A DNA stretch of 64,000 bases. It comes from an uncultured Pelagibacteraceae bacterium. Lineage in GTDB: Bacteria; Pseudomonadota; Alphaproteobacteria; Pelagibacterales; Pelagibacteraceae. Shown here piece after piece: positions 9,208-17,601 of this stretch; the stretch's first letter is position 1; each line of letters opens with the position of its first letter. Under the pieces are notes generated by a model, which saw only the letters and a program-made list of their open reading frames with translations, did no database searches and was not told the DNA's origin. A program made the translations under genes and the position numbers. Where the stretch lies: the NCBI GenBank assembly GCA_902625715.1, contig CACOCP010000001.1, positions 62,001-126,000 on the forward strand. Reading direction: 5' to 3'.

Positions 9208-10446
9208 ATGAAAATTGGAGTCGTTGGATCTGGCATCTCAGGCCTAGGGGCAGCTTACTATCTTTCAAAAAAACACCAAGTTGATTTATTTGAAAAAGAA
9301 GATCATTTTGGAGGTCACTCTCATACAATTGATTTATTAATCGAGGAAAAGAAAATATCTGTTGATATTGGATTTATAGTTTTTAACCATAAAACTTATC
9401 CTAACTTAATTAAATTTTTTGATGAAAATAAAGTTCAGATAGAGAAAAGTGATATGTCTTTTGCTGTATCAGTTAAAGATACTAAATTTGAATATTGTGG
9501 AAGTGGTTTGAAAGGTATTTTCGCTAATAAATCAAATTTATTTAATAAATCTTTTTTAAAAATGTTTTTTGATATTTTAAAGTTTTATAAAAATTGTGAC
9601 AGAATTAATAAATTTGATGAAAAAATTACCTTAGGAGATTATCTAGTTAAAAATAAATTATCTAAGTCATTTATAAATTTTCATTTAATACCAATGGTTT
9701 CAGCTATTTGGTCTATGCCACCATATGAAGCTAGTAAAATGCCTTTAAAATTTTTCCTAAAATTCTTCCAAAATCACGGTTTATTTAAATTGAAAAATAG
9801 ACCACAATGGTACACAGTTGCCAAAAGAAGTCGAACTTATGTTGCTAAAGTACTTTCAGGCATAAGTGGTGAATATTATAAAAATTATAATGTTAATAGA
9901 TTAATAAGAAGATCAAATGGAATTGATTTATATTATGGCGATAAAAGTGAATTCTTTAGTTATGACAAAGTGGTTTTAGCTAGTCACGCAGATCAAGCAC
10001 TATCTATAATTGATGAACCAACAAAAGATGAAGAGGAAATTTTATCTAATTTTAAATATAAAGAAAATATTGCGGTCATACATACAGATGAAAGTATAAT
10101 GCCTAATAATAAAGATATATGGAGTTCTTGGAATTCAAGCGTGGATAAAAATAATGTAGAAAAAAATTCTATAACTTATTGGTTAAATCGCTTACAAAAT
10201 TTAGATTTCAATAAAAATATATTTTTAACCTTAAATCCAAATTTCAAAATTAATGAAGATAAAATATTAAAAAAAGTAAATTTTACCCATCCATATTTTG
10301 ATCAATCAGCACTAGATAACCAAAATAAATTGAAAAATTTACAAAATAAAAAAAATTTGCTTTTTTGTGGGAGTTATTTTGGATATGGTTTTCATGAAGA
10401 TGGAATTAAATCATCCATTGAAATGATAAAAGCCATAGATGATTAA
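9208..10446 (+). CDS. FAD/NAD(P)-binding amine oxidase-like protein of the cfa group
   Basis: 412 residues. The N-terminal dinucleotide-binding fold is clear (KIGVVGSGISGLGAAYYLSK, then LFEKEDHFGGHSHTID with the GGH that follows the FAD-binding glutamate), and the C-terminal CGSYFGYGFHEDGIKSS closes the FAD domain as in the amine oxidase/phytoene desaturase superfamily. It is the protein usually encoded beside DUF1365 and Cfa-like genes in proteobacteria, where a role in modifying membrane fatty acids (possibly as a desaturase) has been suggested. It overlaps the DUF1365 gene by 8 bases and starts 6 bases after gcvP. Confidence 0.85.
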   Translation: MKIGVVGSGISGLGAAYYLSKKHQVDLFEKEDHFGGHSHTIDLLIEEKKISVDIGFIVFNHKTYPNLIKFFDENKVQIEKSDMSFAVSVKDTKFEYCGSGLKGIFANKSNLFNKSFLKMFFDILKFYKNCDRINKFDEKITLGDYLVKNKLSKSFINFHLIPMVSAIWSMPPYEASKMPLKFFLKFFQNHGLFKLKNRPQWYTVAKRSRTYVAKVLSGISGEYYKNYNVNRLIRRSNGIDLYYGDKSEFFSYDKVVLASHADQALSIIDEPTKDEEEILSNFKYKENIAVIHTDESIMPNNKDIWSSWNSSVDKNNVEKNSITYWLNRLQNLDFNKNIFLTLNPNFKINEDKILKKVNFTHPYFDQSALDNQNKLKNLQNKKNLLFCGSYFGYGFHEDGIKSSIEMIKAIDD

Positions 10447-11206
10447 GAATTCAAAAATTTATATTGGAAAAGTAATACATAAAAGATTTAAACCTAAAGA
10501 ACATTATTTTAAATATAATGTATTTTCACTATTAATAGATTTAAACGAGTTAGAGCAAATTAACAAAGATATAAAATTTTTTTCATACAATAAATTTAAT
10601 ATTATAAGTTTTTTTGACAAAGATCATGGAGACAGAGATGGATCATCAATAAAATCATGGGTTAAAAAAAATCTAAAGAGTATTGGAATTATGATAGAAG
10701 ATATAAGTATTAAATTATTATGCTATCCAAGAATCTTTGGTTATGTGTTTAACCCTTTAAGTACATATTTTATATATAACAAGCAATCAGAATTAATTTC
10801 TATTTTTTATGAGGTAAAAAATACTTTTGGTGAGCAACATACATATATATTTAAAGTGCAAGATGAAAAAATAGTTCAAAATAAATGTAAAAAAAAATTT
10901 TATGTTTCACCATTTATAGATATGGATTGTGAGTACCATTTTAAAACACTTAATCCAAGAGAACAACTATCAGTAGTAATTAACCAGAATGATAAAGATG
11001 GTAAACTTTTGTTTGCCTCCCAAGACGGCATATCGAAGGCTTTTAATAATAAAAATTTAATATTATCTTATTTAACTCACCCGTTAATGACTTTTAAGAT
11101 TATTGGAGCTATTCATTATGAAGCATTTAAATTATGGGCAAAAAGAATAAAACTCATAGCAAAAAAGATTAAATTAAAAAATAATATTACAATTGAAAGC
11201 AAATGA
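10439..11206 (+). CDS. DUF1365-domain protein
   Basis: 255 residues, matching DUF1365 in length and motifs: IYIGKVIHKRFKPKEHYFKYNVF at the start, LLCYPRIFGYVFNPLSTYFIY near residue 100, and FYVSPFIDMDCEYHF later. The biochemical role is not established for the family. The gene is locked between the flavoprotein (8-base overlap) and the Cfa-like methyltransferase (4-base ATGA overlap), an arrangement conserved widely in proteobacteria, so it most likely takes part in the same lipid modification. Confidence 0.85.
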   Translation: MIKNSKIYIGKVIHKRFKPKEHYFKYNVFSLLIDLNELEQINKDIKFFSYNKFNIISFFDKDHGDRDGSSIKSWVKKNLKSIGIMIEDISIKLLCYPRIFGYVFNPLSTYFIYNKQSELISIFYEVKNTFGEQHTYIFKVQDEKIVQNKCKKKFYVSPFIDMDCEYHFKTLNPREQLSVVINQNDKDGKLLFASQDGISKAFNNKNLILSYLTHPLMTFKIIGAIHYEAFKLWAKRIKLIAKKIKLKNNITIESK

Positions 11207-12381
11207 ATTTAAATAATTGGTCAGATAAAATTGTTTTTAGTTCACTTAAACTAATAAAAAAAGGACATCTTATTCTGACAAATTATGATGACGAGAAATA
11301 TTTATTTGGTGATCCTAGTCAAAAACTTAAAGTAAAAATTAAAATAAACAAACCTGGGTTAACTTATCAAATTGTTAAAAATGGCAGTACAGGACTTGCA
11401 GAAGCTTACATGCGAGGTGATTTTGAGACAGATGATTTAACAAATTTAATTGAATTAACAGCTAAAAACATAAAACTTGTATACAAATTTTCAGGATTAC
11501 TAGACTTTTCCTTATTAAATAAAATAAGAAATTTTCTTTTTAAAAATAATAAATCAAGAAGTAAAAAAAATATTTCAAAACACTACGATTTGGGAAATGA
11601 ATTTTTTTCTTTATGGCTTGATCCAACCTTAACTTATTCGAGTGCCATTTTTGATCAAAAGGACAATGATTTGGAGAAGGCACAAATTAATAAGTATAAA
11701 AAATTAGTTGAATTAATTAAACCAAAATCAGGAAATAAAATTTTAGAAATAGGATGTGGTTGGGGTGGTTTTGCAGAATATGTAGGTAAAAATCATGATG
11801 TAAAACTTGATTGTATAACAATTTCAAAAAAACAATTTGAGTATGCATCAAATCGAATATTTAAAAATGGTCTAAATGAAAAAATTAATATTCAATTTAA
11901 AGATTATAGAGATGTAAAACAAAAATATAATTCTATTGCATCAATAGAGATGATAGAGGCCGTTGGACAAAATTATTTAGAAAATTATTTTAAAACAATA
12001 AAGACTAATCTCGTTAGTGAAGGAAGTGCAGCTATACAAGCTATAACAATAGATGATAATTTATTTGATAGATATAAAACAAAAGAAGATTTTATTCAAA
12101 AGTATATTTTTCCTGGTGGTTTCTTGCCTTCAAAAAAAAAACTATACGATTTGTCACAAAATAATGGTTTAGCTATCAATCAATATAATTCTTATGGACT
12201 TCATTATTCGAATACGCTTAAAATTTGGCGTGATGAATTCTTTAAAAAATGGGAAGAGATCTCTAAGCAAGGATTTGATAATAAATTTAAAAGAATGTGG
12301 CATTTTTATTTATCTTATTGTGAAGCAGGCTTTAAATCAAAAAATATAGATTTGATCCAATTCTCATTACAAAATAGATAA
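11203..12381 (+). CDS. Cyclopropane-fatty-acid synthase-like SAM methyltransferase
   Basis: 392 residues. The SAM site LEIGCGWGGFAEYV (about 181-194), SKHYDLGNEFFSLWLDP before it, and YIFPGGFLPS and a C-terminal SYCEAGFKSKNIDL are all Cfa-family. Compared with my recollection of E. coli Cfa, two residues that hold the bicarbonate ion differ: the Cys in YSCAYW is Ser here (TYSSAIF, about 144-150) and the His in LLHTIG is Gln (AAIQAITI, Gln about 279); the Glu (about 252) and Tyr (about 335) remain. Such proteins may methylate unsaturated acyl chains rather than form a cyclopropane ring; this is inference. It acts on membrane phospholipids. Confidence 0.88.
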   Translation: MNLNNWSDKIVFSSLKLIKKGHLILTNYDDEKYLFGDPSQKLKVKIKINKPGLTYQIVKNGSTGLAEAYMRGDFETDDLTNLIELTAKNIKLVYKFSGLLDFSLLNKIRNFLFKNNKSRSKKNISKHYDLGNEFFSLWLDPTLTYSSAIFDQKDNDLEKAQINKYKKLVELIKPKSGNKILEIGCGWGGFAEYVGKNHDVKLDCITISKKQFEYASNRIFKNGLNEKINIQFKDYRDVKQKYNSIASIEMIEAVGQNYLENYFKTIKTNLVSEGSAAIQAITIDDNLFDRYKTKEDFIQKYIFPGGFLPSKKKLYDLSQNNGLAINQYNSYGLHYSNTLKIWRDEFFKKWEEISKQGFDNKFKRMWHFYLSYCEAGFKSKNIDLIQFSLQNR

Positions 12382-12388
12382 GACCCTT

Positions 12389-12937
12389 ATGATTATTTTT
12401 TCTAATATTAAATCAATTTTATTGATAATTTTTTTTGGATTGATTACAAGTTGTTCAAGTAATCAATCTATGAAACCTCAAGATTTTAAAGATAAAAAAC
12501 CAAGACTTGTAATAGAAGAATATTTATCAGGTAATGTAAAAGCATGGGGCATTCTTCAAAATAGATCAGGTAAAGTTACAAGACAATTTTCAGCAAGTTT
12601 AAATGGAAATTGGGATGGAAAGAAACTTATATTGGATGAGAAATTTAACTGGGACGATGGTGAAGTGCAAGATAGACAATGGCATATCACAAAACTAGAT
12701 GAGCATAATTATGAAGGTACAGCTTCCGATGTAGTTGGAAAAGCAAAAGGATATTCTTATGGCCCTGCTTTTAAATTTGAGTATGTTTTATTAGTTCCTG
12801 TAAAAGGAAAAGAGATAAAAATTACCTTTGATGATTGGATATTTATGCAAGATGAAAAAGTTGCAATCAACAGAGCAAAAATGACAAAATTTGGTTTTAA
12901 GGTTGCTGAATTAACTGTTTTTTTTGTTAAGGAATAA
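12389..12937 (+). CDS. DUF3833 lipoprotein
   Basis: 182 residues with a lipoprotein signal peptide (hydrophobic stretch ending LITSC, acceptor Cys at about 22). The body matches DUF3833: LSGNVKAWGILQNRSGKVTRQF, then DGEVQDRQWHI and DWIFMQDEKVAINRAKMTKFG. Function unknown, but the family travels with cfa-like, DUF1365 and SDR genes, as here. It should sit in a membrane facing the periplasm. It starts 7 bases after the methyltransferase gene and ends directly against the convergent SDR gene with no spare bases. Confidence 0.8.
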   Translation: MIIFSNIKSILLIIFFGLITSCSSNQSMKPQDFKDKKPRLVIEEYLSGNVKAWGILQNRSGKVTRQFSASLNGNWDGKKLILDEKFNWDDGEVQDRQWHITKLDEHNYEGTASDVVGKAKGYSYGPAFKFEYVLLVPVKGKEIKITFDDWIFMQDEKVAINRAKMTKFGFKVAELTVFFVKE

Positions 12938-13693
12938 TTATTTTTTTTGAAACTTAGTAAGCTTTTTTACAAGAAAAAAATATATCTTGTATGGCAAAAT
13001 ACTAAAAAATTTTAGTGTTAATGTTAATTCTTTTGGAAAATCTATTTCAAAATTATTTTTCTTTATTAATCCATCATAAATTTTTTCTGCTGCATACTCA
13101 GGAGTTTTTAAAAAAGGCATTTTAAAATCATTTTTATCAGTCATAGGTGTCTTAATAAAACCAGGAGAAACTAAGGAAACACGTACATTAAATCTGCCAA
13201 AATCAAAATAAAGACTTTCAGCAAGATTATTTAATGCAGACTTTGATGGGCCATACCCCGTTGAATTAGGTAAACCCCTGTAGCCTGCAATAGAAGATAC
13301 AATTACAATTGTACCATCTTTTTTGTCTTTATAATATTGTTCAACAGCTTTAATAGAATTAACAGTTCCAAAAAAGTTTACTCGAAATACATTTTCAATT
13401 TGCTCAACGTCTATATCCTTTTCTTTTTTTGGGTCCCATGTTCCAGTTGAGAAAAAGCAGATGTCAACTCCTCCAAACTTTTCAAGAATTTGATCAAAAA
13501 TAATTTTACAATCATTTTTACTCGTTACATCTAAACTAAAATCATAAATATTTTCAAACTTTTCTGATAATTCTTTTAGTAAATTTTCACGTCTTGCAGA
13601 TATAGCAACATTCCATCCTTCATTAGCAAATTTGATTGCTAATGCTTTTCCTATTCCAGTGCTACCTCCAGTGATCCAAATTGTTTTTTTCAT
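12938..13693 (-). CDS. Short-chain dehydrogenase/reductase
   Basis: 251 residues of the classical SDR fold. Visible are TGGSTGIGKALA (cofactor site), the FSTGTWDP strand in place of the usual NNAG, the catalytic Ser in IVIVSSIAGYRG, and YGPSKSALNN giving the Tyr-x-x-x-Lys pair. A hydrophobic C-terminus suggests membrane association. SDR proteins of this type recur in the flavoprotein-DUF1365-cfa-DUF3833 group, so it probably acts in the same lipid pathway. It is on the opposite strand and is divergent from tspO with only 24 bases between the start codons. Confidence 0.85.
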   Translation of the reverse strand: MKKTIWITGGSTGIGKALAIKFANEGWNVAISARRENLLKELSEKFENIYDFSLDVTSKNDCKIIFDQILEKFGGVDICFFSTGTWDPKKEKDIDVEQIENVFRVNFFGTVNSIKAVEQYYKDKKDGTIVIVSSIAGYRGLPNSTGYGPSKSALNNLAESLYFDFGRFNVRVSLVSPGFIKTPMTDKNDFKMPFLKTPEYAAEKIYDGLIKKNNFEIDFPKELTLTLKFFSILPYKIYFFLVKKLTKFQKK

Positions 13694-13717
13694 TATATTC
13701 TGTTGTATAGTATTTAA

Positions 13718-14182
13718 ATGTTTAAAAATAAATTTATATCTTTATTTCTATTTTTAATTGTTACATTTACCGCATCTTTTACAGGAGGTATTTTAACAAT
13801 TAAATTTAAAGAACCTTGGTATTCTCTATTAAACAAACCATTTTTCAATCCACCAGATTGGATATTTGCACCAGTATGGACAATCTTATATTTTTTAATG
13901 GCTCTAGCAATTTGGAACATTTGGATAAAAAGCAATAAGCTAAACCTAGTTTACTTATATTTTATTCATCTAATATTTAACACAACTTGGAGTATCGTTT
14001 TTTTTGGGTTTAAAAATATTGAACTAGCTTTAATAAATTTAATTGTGTTAATTTTATTCATTGTAATTTTATTTCTAAAATATAAAGATATAAGTAAGTT
14101 TAGTGCGTATTTAATGATACCTTATTTTTTATGGTGTACTTATGCACTTTTGTTAAATTTTAATTTAATGCTTTTAAATTAA
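13718..14182 (+). CDS. tspO: TspO/MBR family tryptophan-rich sensory protein
   Basis: 154 residues with five membrane helices. Family signatures are FTGGILTIKFKEPWYSLLNKP, FNPPDWIFAPVWTILYFLMALA and the later WSIVFFGFKN. TspO proteins bind tetrapyrroles such as protoporphyrin and are tied to oxygen and photo-oxidative stress responses in alphaproteobacteria. Its presence beside the lipid-modification group fits a light or singlet-oxygen theme, which is inference from context. The DAO-family oxidoreductase gene starts 2 bases after its stop. Confidence 0.9.
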   Translation: MFKNKFISLFLFLIVTFTASFTGGILTIKFKEPWYSLLNKPFFNPPDWIFAPVWTILYFLMALAIWNIWIKSNKLNLVYLYFIHLIFNTTWSIVFFGFKNIELALINLIVLILFIVILFLKYKDISKFSAYLMIPYFLWCTYALLLNFNLMLLN

Positions 14183-14184
14183 TT

Positions 14185-15288
14185 ATGGATGATGTGGTTG
14201 TTATTGGTGGAGGCATTATTGGTGCTGCAACTGCTTACTTTTTGTCTAAAGAAGGCAGAAAGGTAAAAGTCATTGAAAGAGATCCAACTTATAAAACTGC
14301 TTCTTTCCCTTTATCACTCGGAGGATTTAGAAGACAATTTTTTCAAAAAGAAAATATTTTGCTAGGAAAATTTGCTAAAGAATTCATATTCAGTATACCC
14401 GAATTATTAAAAACCGAAAAAAATCCAAATCCAACAGCAAGCATGGTACCAAATGGATATCTTCTTATGTTTGGTCCAGAACATGCTGAAGAACAATATA
14501 GAGCTCTCGAGAATCATAAAGCTTGTGATGCAGGTACAAAAAATATTAAGGGATCAGAACTAAGTAATATATTTCCTTATATAAATAATGAAGGAATTGA
14601 AACAGCAACTTTTACAGATAATAAAAGCGAAGGGTGGATAGATCCTTTTCTTTTTCATAGCGCTCTAAAGTCAAAGGCAATCGATCTTGGAGCAGAATTT
14701 ATCAAAGGTGAAGTAAAGTCTCTATCTGAGGTAAATGCTAAAACGATCGTTTCAGCTGCAGGGTGTTGGACAAAAGAGTTACTAGAGGATATTCCAGTAG
14801 TCCCACAAAAACACACCGTATTTAGAGTTAAATGTCCAAAGCATATTCCAGAAATGCCATTAACAGGAGATCTTACCACAGGAGTTTATTGGCGACCTGA
14901 AGGAAAAGAATACCTAGCTGGATCACCAATATCAGTATTTGATGCTGATGATCTAGAACCAGCTTGGAACGATTTTGAGGAATTAGTATGGCCAGCTTTA
15001 GCTAAAAGAATTCCCATTTTTGAAGAATTAAAACTGACTGGAGGTTGGGCGGGTTACTATGATTGTAATAAATTAGATAATAATGCTGTGGTTGGAAAGC
15101 ATCCAAAGTACGAAAACGTTTATATGGCTTCAGGTTTTACCGGGAGAGGATTAATGCAAGCCCCAGGCATTGGAAGAGCTTTAACAGAATTAATTACAAC
15201 AGGAAGTTATCAAACAATTGATATCAGCGTATTTGCTGTTGAGAGAGTTTTGCAAAGTAATGCAAGACCCGAGCCTTACGTATTATAA
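14185..15288 (+). CDS. FAD-dependent oxidoreductase, DAO family
   Basis: 367 residues. The N-terminus DDVVVIGGGIIGAATAYFLSK is a full FAD-binding motif, followed by LSLGGFRRQFF, and the C-terminal ASGFTGRGLMQAPGIGRALTELI is the closing FAD motif of D-amino acid oxidase/sarcosine oxidase/glycine oxidase relatives. It is shaped like single-domain members that oxidise secondary amines such as sarcosine or N-methylated glycines, or FOXRED1-like proteins; the substrate is not readable. If it were a sarcosine oxidase it would turn the sarcosine made by the creatinase at 28404 into glycine, but there is no operon link. Confidence 0.8.
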   Translation: MDDVVVIGGGIIGAATAYFLSKEGRKVKVIERDPTYKTASFPLSLGGFRRQFFQKENILLGKFAKEFIFSIPELLKTEKNPNPTASMVPNGYLLMFGPEHAEEQYRALENHKACDAGTKNIKGSELSNIFPYINNEGIETATFTDNKSEGWIDPFLFHSALKSKAIDLGAEFIKGEVKSLSEVNAKTIVSAAGCWTKELLEDIPVVPQKHTVFRVKCPKHIPEMPLTGDLTTGVYWRPEGKEYLAGSPISVFDADDLEPAWNDFEELVWPALAKRIPIFEELKLTGGWAGYYDCNKLDNNAVVGKHPKYENVYMASGFTGRGLMQAPGIGRALTELITTGSYQTIDISVFAVERVLQSNARPEPYVL

Positions 15289-15459
15289 TTTCTTAATAAA
15301 TATTCCTAATATTCCATTAAATATTGAAACAGTGACTATAATTGCTTGTCCTTTTAATGAGTAAAAATCAAAAGAGGGATAAAAACTGATTGCGATACTG
15401 AAAAAAATATAAGTGATTATAAAAAGTCGATAAAATTTTTTTAATTTATAAAGTATCAT
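15283..15459 (-). CDS. Small hydrophobic protein encoded after the TSUP permease
   Basis: An ORF of 58 residues beginning MILYKLKKFYRLFIITYIFF and ending GIFIKKL before TAA. It holds two hydrophobic segments (about 12-27 and 38-55) with lysines on both ends, as in a two-helix membrane protein. Its ATG shares one base with the TAA of the upstream permease gene (TAATG), the same coupling used by other genes in this window. It overlaps the end of the DAO oxidoreductase gene by 6 bases. No family is recognised. It fills a gap that would otherwise be empty; a chance ORF is the alternative. Confidence 0.55.
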   Translation of the reverse strand: MILYKLKKFYRLFIITYIFFSIAISFYPSFDFYSLKGQAIIVTVSIFNGILGIFIKKL

Positions 15460-16202
15460 TAAATAAAATTATATCCTATTCTTAAAGTAACAAAAATAAC
15501 CAGCAATGATGTAATTAAAGCAAGAATTTTTGTTGGAAATATTTTTATATTTAAAAAATTACCAATTTGACCACCAATTAGTACAGCAAATAGCAAAAAA
15601 ATATAATTTTTGATTTCACTAATTTCTATACTTTTTGTTATCTGACCTAGAATTCCTAAAACAGAATTTATTAAAATAAATAAAGATACCATTATTGAAA
15701 TATTCTTTGGGTTTGCAGCACGAAATAAATATAATATAGGACTTAAAAATATTCCTCCTCCAATACCCACTAAACCAGACACAAAACCTAACACTATACC
15801 AATAGGAATTGAAAAATAGATAGCTAAAGATTTATATGTTTTTGAGTTATTTCCGTAGGATCTAAAATTAAATAATAACAATATTCCCGCAATACCTAAA
15901 ACAAAAAATAATATTATTTCAAAAATATCTTTCTCAATATTTAAAGAACCTCCTATAAAGGCAAAAGGAATAGATCCGATTAAATATGGTATAAGTGACC
16001 TAAAATTTAAGTTTCCTGCTCTAATATAATTAATTGAATTTCCTGAAACTACAATAATATTACAGGTTAAAGCTATCATGGGAAAGATAGAGTATGGAAC
16101 GTCCCAAAGAAGTAACAATGCAAGATAAGTAGAGCCACCACCAAACCCTACACTTGAATATATTATAGCAGTTACAAAAAATAAAATAGATAATATAATC
16201 AT
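15459..16202 (-). CDS. TSUP (TauE/SafE) family permease
   Basis: 247 residues, seven to eight membrane segments. TSUP hallmarks are SVGFGGGSTYLALLLLW near the start and SGLVGIGGGIFLSPIL in the second half, the paired glycine-rich motifs of the family. Members move sulfite, sulfoacetate, taurine-related anions or other organic anions across the inner membrane; the substrate here is unknown. The small membrane ORF follows with a one-base overlap. It is divergent from moaB, whose start lies 9 bases away. Confidence 0.85.
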   Translation of the reverse strand: MIILSILFFVTAIIYSSVGFGGGSTYLALLLLWDVPYSIFPMIALTCNIIVVSGNSINYIRAGNLNFRSLIPYLIGSIPFAFIGGSLNIEKDIFEIILFFVLGIAGILLLFNFRSYGNNSKTYKSLAIYFSIPIGIVLGFVSGLVGIGGGIFLSPILYLFRAANPKNISIMVSLFILINSVLGILGQITKSIEISEIKNYIFLLFAVLIGGQIGNFLNIKIFPTKILALITSLLVIFVTLRIGYNFI

Positions 16203-16211
16203 TCAACTATT

Positions 16212-16709
16212 ATGAAGGTAAATATAGCACTATTAACAGTAACAGATACAAGAACTTTAAAAACAGATAAATCTGGAAATATTCTAGTAAGAAAAATAAA
16301 AAAAGGTGGTCATAATTTAGTTGAGAGAGATATTTGCAAAGATAGTAAAAAAGATATTAAAAAAATTTTAAAGATTTGGATAAAAATGAAAAAAATTGAT
16401 GTAATTATTACAACTGGTGGAACAGGGTTGACTGGACGGGATATTACTCCAGAGGCAATTGATGAAATAGCAGATAAAAAAATACCAGGTTTTGGTGAAA
16501 TATTTAGATATATAAGTTTATCTACAGTTGGCACATCATCAATTCAATCAAGAGCATGTGCAGTACTTGCAAATGGAAAATATGTATTTGCACTTCCAGG
16601 TTCTTCAGGTGGTGTGACAGATGCTTGGGATAAAATTCTGGTTCATCAACTAAATATCAAACACAAACCATGTAATTTTGTGGAGTTATTTCCTAGATTA
16701 AAAGAGTAG
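16212..16709 (+). CDS. moaB: Molybdopterin adenylyltransferase-like protein MoaB
   Basis: 165 residues of the MoaB/MogA fold: ITTGGTGLTGRDITPEAI (substrate-binding glycine loop), GFGEIFRYIS and FALPGSSGGVTDAW. It activates molybdopterin by adenylation ahead of molybdate insertion by MoeA. This start (MKVNIALLTVTDTRT) fits the family N-terminus. It opens a stretch rich in Mo-cofactor genes although moaEDCA are on the other strand and mobA-moeA are 9 kb on. It ends 3 bases before the convergent DUF1244 gene. Confidence 0.9.
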   Translation: MKVNIALLTVTDTRTLKTDKSGNILVRKIKKGGHNLVERDICKDSKKDIKKILKIWIKMKKIDVIITTGGTGLTGRDITPEAIDEIADKKIPGFGEIFRYISLSTVGTSSIQSRACAVLANGKYVFALPGSSGGVTDAWDKILVHQLNIKHKPCNFVELFPRLKE

Positions 16710-16712
16710 TAA

Positions 16713-16958
16713 TTACTTTTGGTATTTCTCTTTCCATTCAGCATAAGGCATACCATAAACATGTTGTCTAGCATCGGGATCTGAAATTTCTATTCCTTTT
16801 TTTTGTGCTTCTTCACGGTACCACTTAGAAAGACAATTTCTGCAAAACCCAGCAAGATTCATAAGATCAATGTTTTGAACATCTTTTCTCTCTCTTAAAT
16901 GTTCTATAAGTCTGTTAAATGTTGCAGATTGTAATTCATTTTTAATTTTTTCATCCAT
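16713..16958 (-). CDS. DUF1244 (SMc04008-domain) protein
   Basis: 81 residues, typical length for DUF1244. Conserved pieces are FNRLIEHLRERKDVQNIDLM, NLAGFCRNCLSKWYREEA with its C-x-x-C pair, and the closing HVYGMPYAEWKEKYQ. The family is widespread in proteobacteria and its function is unknown; the paired cysteines hint at metal binding or redox activity. It lies downstream of msrQ on the same strand with a 45-base gap. Confidence 0.85.
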   Translation of the reverse strand: MDEKIKNELQSATFNRLIEHLRERKDVQNIDLMNLAGFCRNCLSKWYREEAQKKGIEISDPDARQHVYGMPYAEWKEKYQK

Positions 16959-17003
16959 TAAACAAATATAGTCCTTTAAAAAGAAATATGAATAAAAAAA
17001 ATA

Positions 17004-17597
17004 TTAAGTAACTGTCTTTTTCTTAAATAAAAATTTAATAAAATTTAATCTTAAACTTAAAAGAGTTATAAGAATAATTAAGTATATCAATGGTTCAAAA
17101 AAAATAGTCTTGGATAACCAGATAAAATGCAGAACAGCAAAAATACCAACTAAATATGATAGTCTGTGAATTTTCTTCCAGTTTTGTTTTAAGATAAGTA
17201 CCATTTTTTGATTTGAAGTAACAGCAAGAGGCATCATCAAAAGCCATGCAGCAAATCCTATAAAAATATATTTTTTATTAAAAACATCATCAATAATCGG
17301 ATCTAAATTGAACTGATAATCTAAACCAATGTAAGTAAGCAAATGTAAAGTTCCATAAAAAAAAGCAAATAAACCCAACATCCTTCGATATTTTATCCAA
17401 ACTAAAATTTTTGTAATATTTTTAAGAGGTGTCATTGCAAGCGACAGTAAAATAAATCTTAAGGTCCATTCTCCTGTTTGATGAGTTACTTCTTTTACAG
17501 GTTCTGCTCCAAGTTTATTAAATAAAATTTGATAAGCTATGATTATAAAAGGGACTAAACACAACACAAAGATTGTTGGTTTGAAAATTCTTATCAT
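17004..17597 (-). CDS. msrQ: Heme-binding membrane subunit MsrQ
   Basis: 197 residues, six membrane helices. MsrQ features are HQTGEWTLRFILLSLAMTPL, RRMLGLFAFFYGTLHLLTYIGLD and KIHRLSYLVGIFAVLHFIWL, with the histidines that carry b-type heme. It passes electrons through the inner membrane to periplasmic MsrP. It follows msrP after 4 bases, forming the usual msrPQ pair. One base pair of genes for repairing oxidised methionine in envelope proteins fits a surface-ocean organism. Confidence 0.93.
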   Translation of the reverse strand: MIRIFKPTIFVLCLVPFIIIAYQILFNKLGAEPVKEVTHQTGEWTLRFILLSLAMTPLKNITKILVWIKYRRMLGLFAFFYGTLHLLTYIGLDYQFNLDPIIDDVFNKKYIFIGFAAWLLMMPLAVTSNQKMVLILKQNWKKIHRLSYLVGIFAVLHFIWLSKTIFFEPLIYLIILITLLSLRLNFIKFLFKKKTVT

Positions 17598-17601
17598 TTA
17601 A

